The notes: a model not told the origin generated them from the sequence alone. 64,000 bases of DNA from Foliimonas ilicis (GCF_039939195.1 NZ_JBDUUH010000006.1:1-64000), one strand, 5' to 3'; positions 17,686 through 26,381 are shown, numbered from the stretch's first letter. Numbers and translations: made by a program.

Positions 17686-18291
17686 ATGTTTCGAGTTCAC
17701 ATTGTCGACTGGGCAAACAGAAATAAATACAAGAGTTACCTCGAAAAGTATTTCAGACTACGTCACCGGATATATGTCGCGGAGCGTGGGTGGGACGAAA
17801 TCTCCAGACCTATCGACATGGAGATCGATGCGTTTGACACACGAGATGCGATCTATCTGCTGGGCATTGATCTGAATTCAGAGGTGGTTGGAGGCTCCCG
17901 GCTCGTACCAAGCACGAAGCCGCATCTGTTGGCTGATGTCTATCCGGTGCTTGCACGCGGCAATCCACCAAAGGGGGAGCATGTCTATGAATGGACGCGC
18001 TTCTTTGTCGCTCCATCACTACGCACATCTGGTAGCCGCTCGCGGGCGGCTGGGATCGTACTTTGTGCCCTGCTCGAGGCGTGCTTAAGGCTAAACATTC
18101 GCCAGCTGAGCGTCGTTTGCGAAGCATTTTGGCCACAACGTTTTAAGGCGTTGGGATGGAATGTCGTTGAACTTGGAGAAATTCTCCAGCAAGCCGACGG
18201 CCCAATAGTAGGTCTGCTGATCGATATAACGCCAACAGCACTCGAAAGTACACGAGACGCCTATCAGATCGAGGAGTCGGTGGTTTGGTAA
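17686..18291 (+). CDS. LuxI-family acyl-homoserine-lactone synthase
   Basis: Makes N-acyl-homoserine lactone from S-adenosylmethionine and acyl-ACP (or acyl-CoA). All family hallmarks are present in 201 residues: LRHRIYVAERGW, then EIDAFD (E, D, D), GGSRL near 70 and EWTRFFV with the invariant Glu and Arg. A frame running from 17359 overlaps luxR and is rejected in favour of the ATG at 17686, which has a GGAGGG ribosome site 9 bases upstream. It is co-oriented with the LuxR gene and probably part of a positive feedback loop. Acyl chain length cannot be read. Confidence 0.95.
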   Translation: MFRVHIVDWANRNKYKSYLEKYFRLRHRIYVAERGWDEISRPIDMEIDAFDTRDAIYLLGIDLNSEVVGGSRLVPSTKPHLLADVYPVLARGNPPKGEHVYEWTRFFVAPSLRTSGSRSRAAGIVLCALLEACLRLNIRQLSVVCEAFWPQRFKALGWNVVELGEILQQADGPIVGLLIDITPTALESTRDAYQIEESVVW

Positions 18292-18394
18292 CGGCGGTGC
18301 GTGCGCCGATTCTCTCTGAAGAGCTGACGACAGACGTCCGAGTTCCAACGTCTGCCAAAGCGCAGCAACGTCATATTAGGCAAAAACGGTCGTC

Positions 18395-18880
18395 ATGGGT
18401 GTAGACCTAAAATCCCTTGGGTTATCGCGACTAGATGTTGTCAGATCGATTGAGCTCGAGCCCGACCAGGAACAGTACGCCGGCGGCAGCCTGAATGAGA
18501 TATTTTCAGTGATGCAAGCCAGTGTGCATCCTGACGCTTATCACCCCTTTGCGATTGCCTCAGACGACAAAGTCGTTGGGTTCTTTGTCCTGCGAGAAAA
18601 ATCAGCGTTGCCGGCTTGGGCACCCAGCAACGCAGTCACGCTGCATAATTTCAGAGTGGATCGTGCCTACCAAGGTTTGGGGTATGGATCGGCCGGACTG
18701 AAGCTGGCCAGTGATTGGGTAATCAAAAACCGTCCCGATATCCGGCTTCTCATGTTGTCCGTGAACGAAGGAAATCCGAGCATCCGTCTCTACTTGCGCT
18801 GCGGATTCCGCGATTGCAGGCAAACACTCAACGGACGCGTTGGCCGCGAACATGTTCTAAAACACGATATCGAAATATAA
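18395..18880 (+). CDS. GNAT-family N-acetyltransferase
   Basis: A 161-residue acetyl-CoA-dependent acetyltransferase. Motif A (YQGLGYGSAGL) at about residues 91-101 binds the pyrophosphate of CoA; the motif B region follows (LSVNEGNPSIRLYLRCGF). The substrate is unknown. It lies 103 bases after luxI on the same strand and converges with a deacylase gene. Acetylation of an amino acid product of this cluster is possible but inferred only from position. Confidence 0.88.
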   Translation: MGVDLKSLGLSRLDVVRSIELEPDQEQYAGGSLNEIFSVMQASVHPDAYHPFAIASDDKVVGFFVLREKSALPAWAPSNAVTLHNFRVDRAYQGLGYGSAGLKLASDWVIKNRPDIRLLMLSVNEGNPSIRLYLRCGFRDCRQTLNGRVGREHVLKHDIEI

Positions 18881-18949
18881 AGCAAAAGCTCCCGCCCGTT
18901 GTCGTTAATAAATGCTCAGAAAGCTCTGCTCTTTGGCAAAGCCATTGCC

Positions 18950-19981
18950 TCAAACCACGACGCCCGCGTCGGCATTCAAATCGGCCATGACTTTGAACAG
19001 GCAATCGCCTGGCTTAGCTAGGGAAGGGACTCGGCGACATGCAACCAGGCCGGACTGTTTGAAGCGGATCATTTCTACATCCCGCATAGGCCAGCCGATG
19101 GGATGTATCTTGCCTGCCAACTGACCTTCGATGACAGTCTCACCAACACCAGCTGCAGGCTCAAAAATTCCATTGGTTTGCGCGTAGGTAAAAGCGTCGC
19201 GCCCCTGCACCTTCATTAATCGTGTCACTGCTGACATACGTTGCGTTGCAGCGTCTTTGACGATACCGAAGCGCTTCAACACTCGCCGAACACCTTGTTC
19301 GGCAAGGTCTTTCCCTTTGTCGGACAACGCCGCGCCTCCGCCAAGCTCGGCAGTAATTGCTGGCACATTTAATTGCTGCGCAGTGGCTGCCAACGTTGTC
19401 GCTCCGCCTCCGCCTGAGCCGTCGCTTATTGAACTTACTGGCGCCCCGAACACCTTGGCCAATTCGAGGAGGCTTCTCGTTTCTTCCGGAGTTCGACCAG
19501 CACGGATCAAAGCGCTCGGCAGATAGTCCAGGGAGCGACCGCCGGCATGCAGATCTACAACAACGTCCGCCAACGGAATCAGGATTTCACTGACATAGTG
19601 CGCAATCATTTGCGTCGGTGAACCCAATGGATCACCAGGAAACAAGCGATTGAGATTTCCATCATCCAGCGGCGACACCCTGCGCCCCGCTTCGACCGCG
19701 GGAAAGTTAAGCGCCGGCAGAATGATTATCCTGCCATTAACGTCGCCAGGGTCCAGTTCCCTGATCAGGTTGTTTAGAGCTACCTGGCCCTCGTACTCGT
19801 CACCATGGCTTCCCGCCACCAAAAGGGCCGTTGGTCCTGGCCCGGATTTGATGCACGATATCGGTATCGGCAGGAAGCCATACGCAGATAGATCGGATGA
19901 GAACGGCAATCTCAAACAATCGCATTGCTTGCCTTCGACATCATAATCGATCGGTGTCCAAATTCGTGATGCAGCATTCAT
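18950..19981 (-). CDS. DoeB/AstE-type zinc deacylase
   Basis: A 343-residue member of the succinylglutamate desuccinylase/aspartoacylase (M14) family. Zinc ligands are seen as GSHGDEYEG (His and Glu) and DLHAGG (His). The closest type by pattern is N2-acetyl-L-2,4-diaminobutanoate deacetylase (DoeB) of ectoine degradation. It is the last gene of an operon whose other four members encode an Ehu-like importer. Its start is 13 bases after the ATPase stop. No further ectoine-degradation genes (eut/doe) are visible, so an N-acetyl amino acid other than acetyl-diaminobutyrate is possible. Confidence 0.88.
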   Translation of the reverse strand: MNAASRIWTPIDYDVEGKQCDCLRLPFSSDLSAYGFLPIPISCIKSGPGPTALLVAGSHGDEYEGQVALNNLIRELDPGDVNGRIIILPALNFPAVEAGRRVSPLDDGNLNRLFPGDPLGSPTQMIAHYVSEILIPLADVVVDLHAGGRSLDYLPSALIRAGRTPEETRSLLELAKVFGAPVSSISDGSGGGGATTLAATAQQLNVPAITAELGGGAALSDKGKDLAEQGVRRVLKRFGIVKDAATQRMSAVTRLMKVQGRDAFTYAQTNGIFEPAAGVGETVIEGQLAGKIHPIGWPMRDVEMIRFKQSGLVACRRVPSLAKPGDCLFKVMADLNADAGVVV

Positions 19982-19993
19982 TCGCGTATCACC

Positions 19994-20743
19994 TCAGTGG
20001 AGTATTTTTTCGAGAAACAGTTGGGCGCGGGGATGATTTGGGTTTCGGAAAAACTCATCAGGTCGCGCGTTCTCCACAATCCGACCCTCATCCATGAAGA
20101 TAACCCGGTCTGCGACTTCACGGGCAAATCCCATTTCATGGGTTACGCAGATCATTGTCGTTCCATCACGGGCAAGATCCACCATCACGTCGAGGACCTC
20201 CTTAATCATTTCCGGGTCCAAGGCCGAAGTAGGTTCATCGAACAGCAAGAGCCGGGGGCTGAGACACAACGCGCGTGCGATCGCGACGCGCTGCTGCTGA
20301 CCGCCTGACAATTGCGCTGGGTGCTTTTCGGCCTGCTCTGGAATGCGCACTTTCTCGAGGTAGAAAAATGCGATCTCTTCTGCTTCCTCACGCGACTTTC
20401 CAAGGACGCGGCGTAAGGCGAGCGTACAATTGGATAGCACTGTCAGGTGTGGGAAAAGATTGAAATTCTGGAACACCATTCCAGTGCCGCGACGAGCAAG
20501 GGCCGACTTTTTGGCGTTTTCGCCAAGTGTCACGCCACCAAGTTCGATCGATCCGTCCTGATAAGTCTCAAGCCCGTTTACGCATCGGATCAGCGTGGAT
20601 TTCCCTGACCCCGACGGCCCGCAAATGACTATACGCGCGCCTGACTCAACCGCGAGGTTGATGTCTTTGAGCACGTGGAAGTTGCCGTACCATTTGTTGA
20701 GGGCATGAATTTTTGCAGCCATGTTCGAAGACTGTTCTTGCAT
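19994..20743 (-). CDS. Amino-acid ABC transporter ATPase
   Basis: A polar-amino-acid-type ATPase (EhuA/GlnQ class) of 249 residues. Walker A is GPSGSGKST, the signature is LSGGQQQR, and Walker B is LLLFDEPTSALD. It sits fourth in the operon after the binding protein and two permeases. It should form a membrane complex with them to import a small amino-acid-like solute. Confidence 0.96.
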   Translation of the reverse strand: MQEQSSNMAAKIHALNKWYGNFHVLKDINLAVESGARIVICGPSGSGKSTLIRCVNGLETYQDGSIELGGVTLGENAKKSALARRGTGMVFQNFNLFPHLTVLSNCTLALRRVLGKSREEAEEIAFFYLEKVRIPEQAEKHPAQLSGGQQQRVAIARALCLSPRLLLFDEPTSALDPEMIKEVLDVMVDLARDGTTMICVTHEMGFAREVADRVIFMDEGRIVENARPDEFFRNPNHPRAQLFLEKILH

Positions 20744-20778
20744 CGAAACTCCTTGATTAGATTGATGTGAAAGTCAGT

Positions 20779-21438
20779 TCAGCGTCGTGTAGCCCCGAGA
20801 AGCCGCATTTCGAGGCGTTTTACGGCAAGTGAGATTGCCAGCGCGAGAGCGAGGAACAGAAGGCCAGCAACAGCCAATGGCTCGGCATACCGATAAGTGT
20901 CGGACGCGATGTCGAAGGCTTGGCCCAGCATTTCCGGGACGGCAAGGACGGCCAGATAGGGCGTCGCCTTGAGGATCGACACGAAATAGTTGCCCAACGG
21001 CGCTGCAATGTTGCGCAGCATCTGCGGGGCGATGACGAAGAAGATCGTGTCTATGAGGCTGAGCCCAACCGCTCTCGACGCCTCTCTCTGCCCCTTCGGA
21101 ATGGCATCGATCCCTGCCTTGAAAACCTCAGCCAGATATCCACTGAAATAAACACTCAAGCCGAGGATACCGACAGTGAGCGCACCAAGCCGGATGCCGT
21201 AGAAAGGCAGCACAAAATACAGGAAATACAGCCACGCCAGGATCGGTGTCGCCCTGATAAAGTCAATCAGGAAGCGAACGGCAAATCCGGCTGGCCCTCC
21301 CGAGCGTCGCAGCATCTCGAACCCGAAACCCAGGCCTGCCGCACCAAAACAACTGACCAGAGCAACCAGCAATGTCGTACCGATAGCACCAATGATCGTC
21401 GGCACGGTCGAAAGCGCGAATGTGAAATCAAAGCCCAC
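20779..21438 (-). CDS. Amino-acid ABC transporter permease (EhuD-like)
   Basis: Inner-membrane permease of the HisM/GlnP class with about five hydrophobic segments. The cytoplasmic EAA-type loop is seen in the Ala/Gly region around REASRAVGLS. The GTG at 21438 is proposed as start: it follows a GGAAGGGAG ribosome site and overlaps the preceding permease gene by 11 bases. This gives 219 residues, like its partner. A longer frame to 21522 would run deep into the neighbour and adds a non-membrane, low-quality N-terminus. Confidence 0.92.
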   Translation of the reverse strand: MGFDFTFALSTVPTIIGAIGTTLLVALVSCFGAAGLGFGFEMLRRSGGPAGFAVRFLIDFIRATPILAWLYFLYFVLPFYGIRLGALTVGILGLSVYFSGYLAEVFKAGIDAIPKGQREASRAVGLSLIDTIFFVIAPQMLRNIAAPLGNYFVSILKATPYLAVLAVPEMLGQAFDIASDTYRYAEPLAVAGLLFLALALAISLAVKRLEMRLLGATRR

Positions 21439-22087
21439 GACCAAGCTCCCTTCCTGAACTGATTCGCGTTTCAAGCCATCTCCCCAGGATTGCGATTGGG
21501 TAGCAGACAACGAAGTAGGCAAGCAGCAGGGAGGTGTAGATACCGACCGGGTTGTATTCCATCTGCGCGAGCTCCTTGGCCCGAAACGTCATGTCTGTAA
21601 GCGTCACCAGTGAAACGAGGGCCGTTGCCTTCACGAGCTGGATGAAGTGATTGATGAACGTCGGACTCATCGTCACTAGAGCCTGTGGGAGTTCAATCAG
21701 AAGTAGGATCATCGATCGCGAAAGGCCAAGTGCATGTCCCGCTTCCTTTTGGCCGCGATCCAGGGACTGCAAGCCGGCGCGAACCGCCTGGCTGGCATAG
21801 CCGCCAATATTTAGCCCCAGCACCATCGCGCTGACAGTCACAGCAGACAGCATGATGCCGGCGATGGGTAGCGCGTAGTAGAAGACGAACAGCAGGATGA
21901 TGACCGCCGAACTGCGCCAGAACTCAATGACGCAGGTAACGATGAACCGTGTAATGCCGGTGGTCAGGTATTGGGCGACGCCAAAAACAAGTGCGAAGGG
22001 AACTGCGAAAAGCAGACCATATCCCGTCACCTTTGCCGTGACGTCGAGCCCATGCAGGATACCGACCCATATATCGAGAAGGCTCAT
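21428..22087 (-). CDS. Amino-acid ABC transporter permease (EhuC-like)
   Basis: A 219-residue permease of the same class, with about five membrane segments and a conserved loop around QKEAGHALGLSRS. Its ATG overlaps the stop of the binding-protein gene by 4 bases (ATGA), a sign of coupled translation. It forms a heterodimer with the next permease. Confidence 0.94.
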   Translation of the reverse strand: MSLLDIWVGILHGLDVTAKVTGYGLLFAVPFALVFGVAQYLTTGITRFIVTCVIEFWRSSAVIILLFVFYYALPIAGIMLSAVTVSAMVLGLNIGGYASQAVRAGLQSLDRGQKEAGHALGLSRSMILLLIELPQALVTMSPTFINHFIQLVKATALVSLVTLTDMTFRAKELAQMEYNPVGIYTSLLLAYFVVCYPIAILGRWLETRISSGRELGRGL

Positions 22088-22959
22088 TTACGCGCCCCGC
22101 ACAGTGACTCGGCGGTTGCCGTGTCGGGGACGGACTCGGGCCCGCCAAAGCCGTACTTGTCCATGATCTTCGCTAGAGTCCCGTCCGCCTTCAGCCCAGC
22201 CAGTTGCTCGTCATACAGGGCGCGCAAATCGCCATCGTCGTTGCGGAATGCGATAGCTGCAAAGTTGGCTTGCTCGTCCGCGACATCGAAGGGAAGGGCG
22301 CGTTCTATGCCGTCAGTTGTGCGCCCGGAAAGCAAACCGATCACCGTCGGCGAAGAAAGCACCGCAACATCGATACGTCCGGCGCGGAGTGCAGAAACGT
22401 TCGATTCGATATCGGGAAAGAGCAGCATACGATCTTTCGGGACACCCGCCTCGATGGCGTTTCTGGCAACCACGCTTCCGCGTCCGGCACCCATGATGAT
22501 CTCTGCCTGTGCTGCAATATCCGCGTAGCCGTGAATTTCTTTCGGATTTCCGGCGGCAACGACCGCGGCATCCGGAACCTTGAGATCGGGCATTCCAAAC
22601 AGAACCTGCTGGCAGCGTTCAGGAGTGATTGCCAGCCCCGAAGCAACGGCGTCGAAACGGCCGGCAAGCAGACCGGGAACCAAAGCTCCGAATTCGGTAA
22701 CGCGGATGTCGAGCTCATCGACACCGAGTTTGGAGAAAGCGGCTTTCAGCAAATCCGGGTGCCAGCCTGTCGCTTCGCCAGTTTTTTCATCGCGAAACCC
22801 CCAAGGCGAGCGATTGTGAATCCCGATGACGATCTTGCCTTCCCGCAAGATGCGCTCTTTGGTCGTCTCGGCATTAGCGGTGCTGCTACCAGCGACCAGA
22901 ATAAAGGATGCGAAAGCTATCCACAGGGCTCCTCCCAGCTTGCGAAATCGACTGTTCAT
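22084..22959 (-). CDS. Amino-acid solute-binding protein (EhuB-like)
   Basis: First gene of the importer operon: 291 residues with a signal peptide (hydrophobic core near residues 10-28, cleavage after ANA). The mature part follows the EhuB pattern, with VTEFGALVPGLLAGRFDAV and the ITPERCQQVLF segment. EhuB binds ectoine and hydroxyectoine in the periplasm. Motif similarity to EhuB plus the DoeB-like deacylase downstream point to ectoine or a related N-acetylated diamino acid. Ligand specificity is not proven. Confidence 0.9.
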   Translation of the reverse strand: MNSRFRKLGGALWIAFASFILVAGSSTANAETTKERILREGKIVIGIHNRSPWGFRDEKTGEATGWHPDLLKAAFSKLGVDELDIRVTEFGALVPGLLAGRFDAVASGLAITPERCQQVLFGMPDLKVPDAAVVAAGNPKEIHGYADIAAQAEIIMGAGRGSVVARNAIEAGVPKDRMLLFPDIESNVSALRAGRIDVAVLSSPTVIGLLSGRTTDGIERALPFDVADEQANFAAIAFRNDDGDLRALYDEQLAGLKADGTLAKIMDKYGFGGPESVPDTATAESLCGARK

Positions 22960-23034
22960 TCTCTTCTCCCTCTGTCGTGAACTATTGGCGCGGGCGCGGC
23001 CTCTTTTCGGCGCGACCGGACATCCGTTTGATGG

Positions 23035-23544
23035 CTATTTGTTTTTCTTTTCGGAGGCAGAATGATCCCCCTCGCGTGCAGCGATATCCCGCAAATCGGC
23101 AAGCGCCGAACGCAGCTGTGGCCAAGGAAAAGCGTCCGGGACTTCGCTATTTTCGCCACCACCGCCGCCAGAAATGATCTCTAACTTCGCCATCACACCT
23201 GTCAGGCTGTGCGCGGGCGTCGTCGCAACTGCATCGAGCAGGCGCTGTTCCGCGTCCACGGCGTCAATTTCCAACGAGCGGGCCGTGGAATAGCCGATCC
23301 GGTTCTGTGTTGGGTCCGCGTTCGCTTTCAGCAGGCGCGTTTCGCAACGCTGCTGAAGACGGCAAAGAAGAAGTGCAGCGTGATGTGCCTCTCGCCACTC
23401 ATGCAGCAGCGCCACCACCGGATCGGCAGCCGAGCGCTCATTCCGATCAGAAGCGCCCGCTTGCCTTTTGTCCACAGGACTTCGCTTCCTGCGCAACCGG
23501 TAGGTGACGGAGGGCAAAGTCATGGTATTGTCGGAATCAGCCAT
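23035..23544 (-). CDS. Hypothetical protein
   Basis: A 169-residue soluble, probably all-helical protein with a Gly-rich loop (SGGGGGENSE) near residue 128 and a polar C-terminus (SEKKNK). A His/Cys-containing helix lies near residues 50-70. No family is recognised. It is just upstream of the importer operon on the same strand but 75 bases away; joint transcription is possible. Confidence 0.7.
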   Translation of the reverse strand: MADSDNTMTLPSVTYRLRRKRSPVDKRQAGASDRNERSAADPVVALLHEWREAHHAALLLCRLQQRCETRLLKANADPTQNRIGYSTARSLEIDAVDAEQRLLDAVATTPAHSLTGVMAKLEIISGGGGGENSEVPDAFPWPQLRSALADLRDIAAREGDHSASEKKNK

Positions 23545-23714
23545 GATCCGAGCTCCATGATAGCTTAGGTCTGGTTAGGTCGAGCGGGGTGTTCGCGCAC
23601 CCTGTTCGGCCACTCACGCCAATAAAGACCTCGGGCGCGCATAGCTCCGCCCGGATGCCAATATTGGAGTGAACATCCGAGGTTTAAACTAGATTAGGTA
23701 AACTTTCAAGCCCT

Positions 23715-23990
23715 ATGGCATCAAATGATACTTCTGGTATGATTGATTTAACGAGCGATCAGGTCCGCGCTGCCCGTGCATTGCTGCAGTGGGATCAAAA
23801 GACACTTTCTGATCGGTCGAAAGTTTCAATCGCTACTATCAAGCGATTGGAGCCGATATCCGGTGCAATTCGAGCCAACAAGGTGACGATTGACGCGCTA
23901 CGGCGTGCCTTGGAGGCTGGTGGTGTAGAATTCATACCGGAAAACGGCGGTGGGGCAGGGGTCCGGCTTACTCGCCGTTCCACGTTATGA
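23715..23990 (+). CDS. XRE-family transcriptional regulator
   Basis: A 91-residue protein with one helix-turn-helix (about residues 14-70), using the variant LLQWDQKTLSDRSKVSIATIKRLE common in Hyphomicrobiales. A C-terminal beta segment follows (GVEFIPENGGGAGVRL). The second Met (residue 9) is a possible start. No clear operator or partner gene is adjacent; a role in regulating neighbours is presumed. Confidence 0.88.
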   Translation: MASNDTSGMIDLTSDQVRAARALLQWDQKTLSDRSKVSIATIKRLEPISGAIRANKVTIDALRRALEAGGVEFIPENGGGAGVRLTRRSTL

Positions 23991-24176
23991 TCTTTCCTGG
24001 ATAGCGACGGGAAAGATTGTTCATATCGACGTGTAGCGTCTGCATTTCGAAATTGAGGGGCGAGGCCTGTCACGGGGGCATTTTCAATTAGTTGAGAAGC
24101 GACGTTTTGGGGACCCTCGACACTGTGCTATCACGCAAAGTAGGTTCTCCAACGGCAATAATAATGGAGAGCTCGG

Positions 24177-24614
24177 ATGGGTCGATCCGCCAAGCGTCGA
24201 TCCAAAACCACGGGTGAGCACACGCTGGAGGAAATCGACGGAGAGAGGTGGAGCGAACCGACGCTCGATTCCTATGTCGTTCGCGCCTGTCATGCCCTCC
24301 GTCGAAAGCCCCTGAACACGTTGACCGACGAGGAGCTACGGCTGGCTGTCGGACAAGGAATAGGTTTGGAATGGCTGGTTCCACGCATGCTGCAACGCTT
24401 GGCTGAAGACCCATTTCGCCCCGGCGACTTTTTCGAGGGTGATCTGTTGGCGAGCCTTGCGCACGTTCCTGCCAGCTACTGGTTGGAGCATCCAGCAGAG
24501 AAAACGGCTCTTGCCACCAAGATTATGACCGCAGCTATTGCAGATGGAAGACTGCCTGACATGCCTAAGGAAACGCAACAGGCTGTTGCCGATCTTCGCG
24601 CGGTATCAGGTTGA
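24177..24614 (+). CDS. CdiI-type contact-dependent inhibition immunity protein
   Basis: A 145-residue protein matching the CdiI_4-type immunity pattern: PLNTLTDEELRLAVGQGIGL in the middle, followed by a Leu-rich helix, DPFRPGDFFEGDLLASL and a Trp-containing segment. Such proteins neutralise a CdiA toxin delivered by contact. No cdiA or cdiB gene is present in this window, so it appears to be an orphan immunity gene. Confidence 0.8.
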   Translation: MGRSAKRRSKTTGEHTLEEIDGERWSEPTLDSYVVRACHALRRKPLNTLTDEELRLAVGQGIGLEWLVPRMLQRLAEDPFRPGDFFEGDLLASLAHVPASYWLEHPAEKTALATKIMTAAIADGRLPDMPKETQQAVADLRAVSG

Positions 24615-24714
24615 CCGCATACCCACCAATCTCGGTCATTCCACATTATGACTTCACGACGAGCGGTAGTCGTCATTTCCGTCACCCGACGCCCCTTGTC
24701 GGATCCATCAACTA

Positions 24715-24726
24715 GTCATATATGAC
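24715..24726. promoter_or_regulatory. Palindromic operator of the HipB-like gene
   Basis: GTCATATATGAC is a perfect 12-bp palindrome 39 bases before the proposed start of the HipB-like gene. HipB-type repressors bind such short palindromes in their own promoters, so autoregulation is likely. Confidence 0.5.
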
Positions 24727-24765
24727 ATGATAACTGTTTTTATCTGTCGTATCTGGACAGTTCCT

Positions 24766-25140
24766 ATGGGATCGCCAAAATCAAAATCCGCCTTAGAAAG
24801 GCTTGGGCAAGACGTCCGTGGCGCTCGTCTGCGGCGCGGAATCGCCGTGAGTGATCTGGCGGTGCGAGCGGGCACATCACCGAGCACCGTCTCGCGCTTG
24901 GAAAAGGGAGACCCCGGTGTCGGAATCGGCACGCTCGCCGATATACTGATTGTGCTTGGTCTCGTGGACCGACTGGCCGACCTGATTGACATACGCAAAG
25001 ACGATCTAGGCTTAGCGTTGATTGTCGAACGCCAGCCGCGGCGCGGACGGTCTTTCGCGACCACACTGCGCAGGCAGAAGGCGAAGGGTAAAACGGCTCA
25101 GGATCCAGATGCCGTCGATCTGGACGGAGCGGCATTCTGA
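24766..25140 (+). CDS. HipB-like XRE antitoxin/regulator
   Basis: Predicted 124 residues from the ATG at 24766. A Cro/C1-type helix-turn-helix occupies about residues 8-66 (ARLRRGIAVSDLAVRAG, then TSPSTVSRLEKG). The basic segment RRGRSFATTLRRQKAKGK follows before an acidic C-terminus. The stop overlaps an ATG (TGATG), the arrangement expected before a hipA toxin gene. That downstream gene is cut short here. Confidence 0.85.
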   Translation: MGSPKSKSALERLGQDVRGARLRRGIAVSDLAVRAGTSPSTVSRLEKGDPGVGIGTLADILIVLGLVDRLADLIDIRKDDLGLALIVERQPRRGRSFATTLRRQKAKGKTAQDPDAVDLDGAAF

Positions 25141-25231
25141 TGACGGACTTCAATGCCCATCGTTCTCGGCGAGAGCGTGACACCGGTTGGTGATCTGATA
25201 AACGCTGCATTCAACATGCGAACTTCATAGA
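25140..25231 (+). pseudogene. Truncated hipA-like remnant
   Basis: After the HipB-like stop, an ATG at 25140 opens only 17 codons. A second frame from the ATG at 25153 reads MPIVLGESVTPVGDL, which resembles the N-terminus of HipA kinases, and stops after about 25 residues. Nothing further of hipA exists: the 3' end of traB begins at 25232. The gene appears to be cut at a recombination joint. The HipA assignment rests on position and a short motif. Confidence 0.35.
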
Positions 25232-26368
25232 TCAGATATTGAACGAAACAACGAGTGGCAGATCGAACAGCCGTGCCCATGCCGAACTGCTTGCCCGCTG
25301 GATTGCGATGATCGAGGTCCCTGCGGCCCACCATCCGTTCCCAACCGCGACGATGACGTCGGGACGATGGAAAACGGATTGCAGGATCGGCCAGACGAGA
25401 AGTTGCTCGTAGCAGATCAATGGCGCAGCTTTCACCCTGCCGACGCTGACAACTGGGTTTGCGAAAAAATGTGCTCGGACGCCAGCGCTTCCTCCAATCA
25501 AGCTCCTCCATGGCTGCCACATGGATCCGGGAACAGGCATGCGCTCGCGGTAGAGAACGTGACTGCTATCAGACGATATCGTCACAAGCACATTGTCATA
25601 CCCGCCGTCGTCGACGACCGCAGCTCCGGCGATGACGGTAATCCCCGTTTTCGCAAGCCTCGTCTGCCAAAGACGGCTGATGGTCGGAGTCCAGAATCCA
25701 AGGGCGCTTTCAGGAAGAACGACCGTCGATCCAGGCGGATGACTGCGGACGAACTCAATAAGCGCTTCTTGCCACACAAGGCTGGTATTACGCCCCAATG
25801 ACGCGCCCAATTCCAGATCGACGCCTTGCCACGACGCTGGTAGTGTCGGTGTTGTCCATTCAGCAGCGGACCAAAGCCAAAAGCCAGTTATGGCGAGGGC
25901 TGCAGCCGGCCAATGGCGTGTCGTCATGAACGCCAGGCCGGCTGTCATCGCAATCAGGCCCCACCACCCCCAGGCCGGAAACACAACGCCGGCCGCAGTA
26001 ACCGGATGAGCCCATCCCAAAATCCCGAAGGGCGGGATTGCCATGGCGATAGATGCGGACAGGTAGCGGGCCACTCGTCGCCATCCGTTGCTGCTCGTCC
26101 AAAGTGCCGCATGCACGATCACGAACGCGGCCGAGGCGATCAGCCAAAGCAGCAGACCGGGCCAGATATCGGACGAATAGAAGTTCACCACACCCTGCGG
26201 TAATCCACGCGAGGCTGCAAGGAAGTAGGCTGCTGATACACTGGCCGCCTGCAACCGCGATCTCGCGAGGGACCAGACCGCGGGGAACGCTACAGCCAAT
26301 GGAAGCAGGAGGACGCTTCCGCTCCAACCAGCCCAGCCGATTCCCGCCGAGATCGCGATGAGCCACAT
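25232..26368 (-). CDS. traB: Conjugal transfer protein TraB
   Basis: A membrane protein resembling apolipoprotein N-acyltransferases: several N-terminal hydrophobic segments, then a nitrilase-like domain with TVVLPESALGFW and ICYEQLL. In Ti plasmids traB belongs to the traAFBH operon and improves transfer efficiency. The start at 26368 (MWLIAISAG) follows the traF stop by 13 bases; an upstream extension to 26530 would overlap traF and is rejected. traH, normally the next gene, is missing because the operon ends at the joint with the hip locus. Confidence 0.9.
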   Translation of the reverse strand: MWLIAISAGIGWAGWSGSVLLLPLAVAFPAVWSLARSRLQAASVSAAYFLAASRGLPQGVVNFYSSDIWPGLLLWLIASAAFVIVHAALWTSSNGWRRVARYLSASIAMAIPPFGILGWAHPVTAAGVVFPAWGWWGLIAMTAGLAFMTTRHWPAAALAITGFWLWSAAEWTTPTLPASWQGVDLELGASLGRNTSLVWQEALIEFVRSHPPGSTVVLPESALGFWTPTISRLWQTRLAKTGITVIAGAAVVDDGGYDNVLVTISSDSSHVLYRERMPVPGSMWQPWRSLIGGSAGVRAHFFANPVVSVGRVKAAPLICYEQLLVWPILQSVFHRPDVIVAVGNGWWAAGTSIIAIQRASSSAWARLFDLPLVVSFNI

Positions 26369-26381
26369 GAAGCGAAGATGA

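Noticed and set aside
16889..18291. LuxR/LuxI as the TraR/TraI of the conjugation genes
   Set aside because: They lie 7 kb or more from tra, in another gene block, without traM or trb linkage. A regulatory effect at a distance is not excluded.
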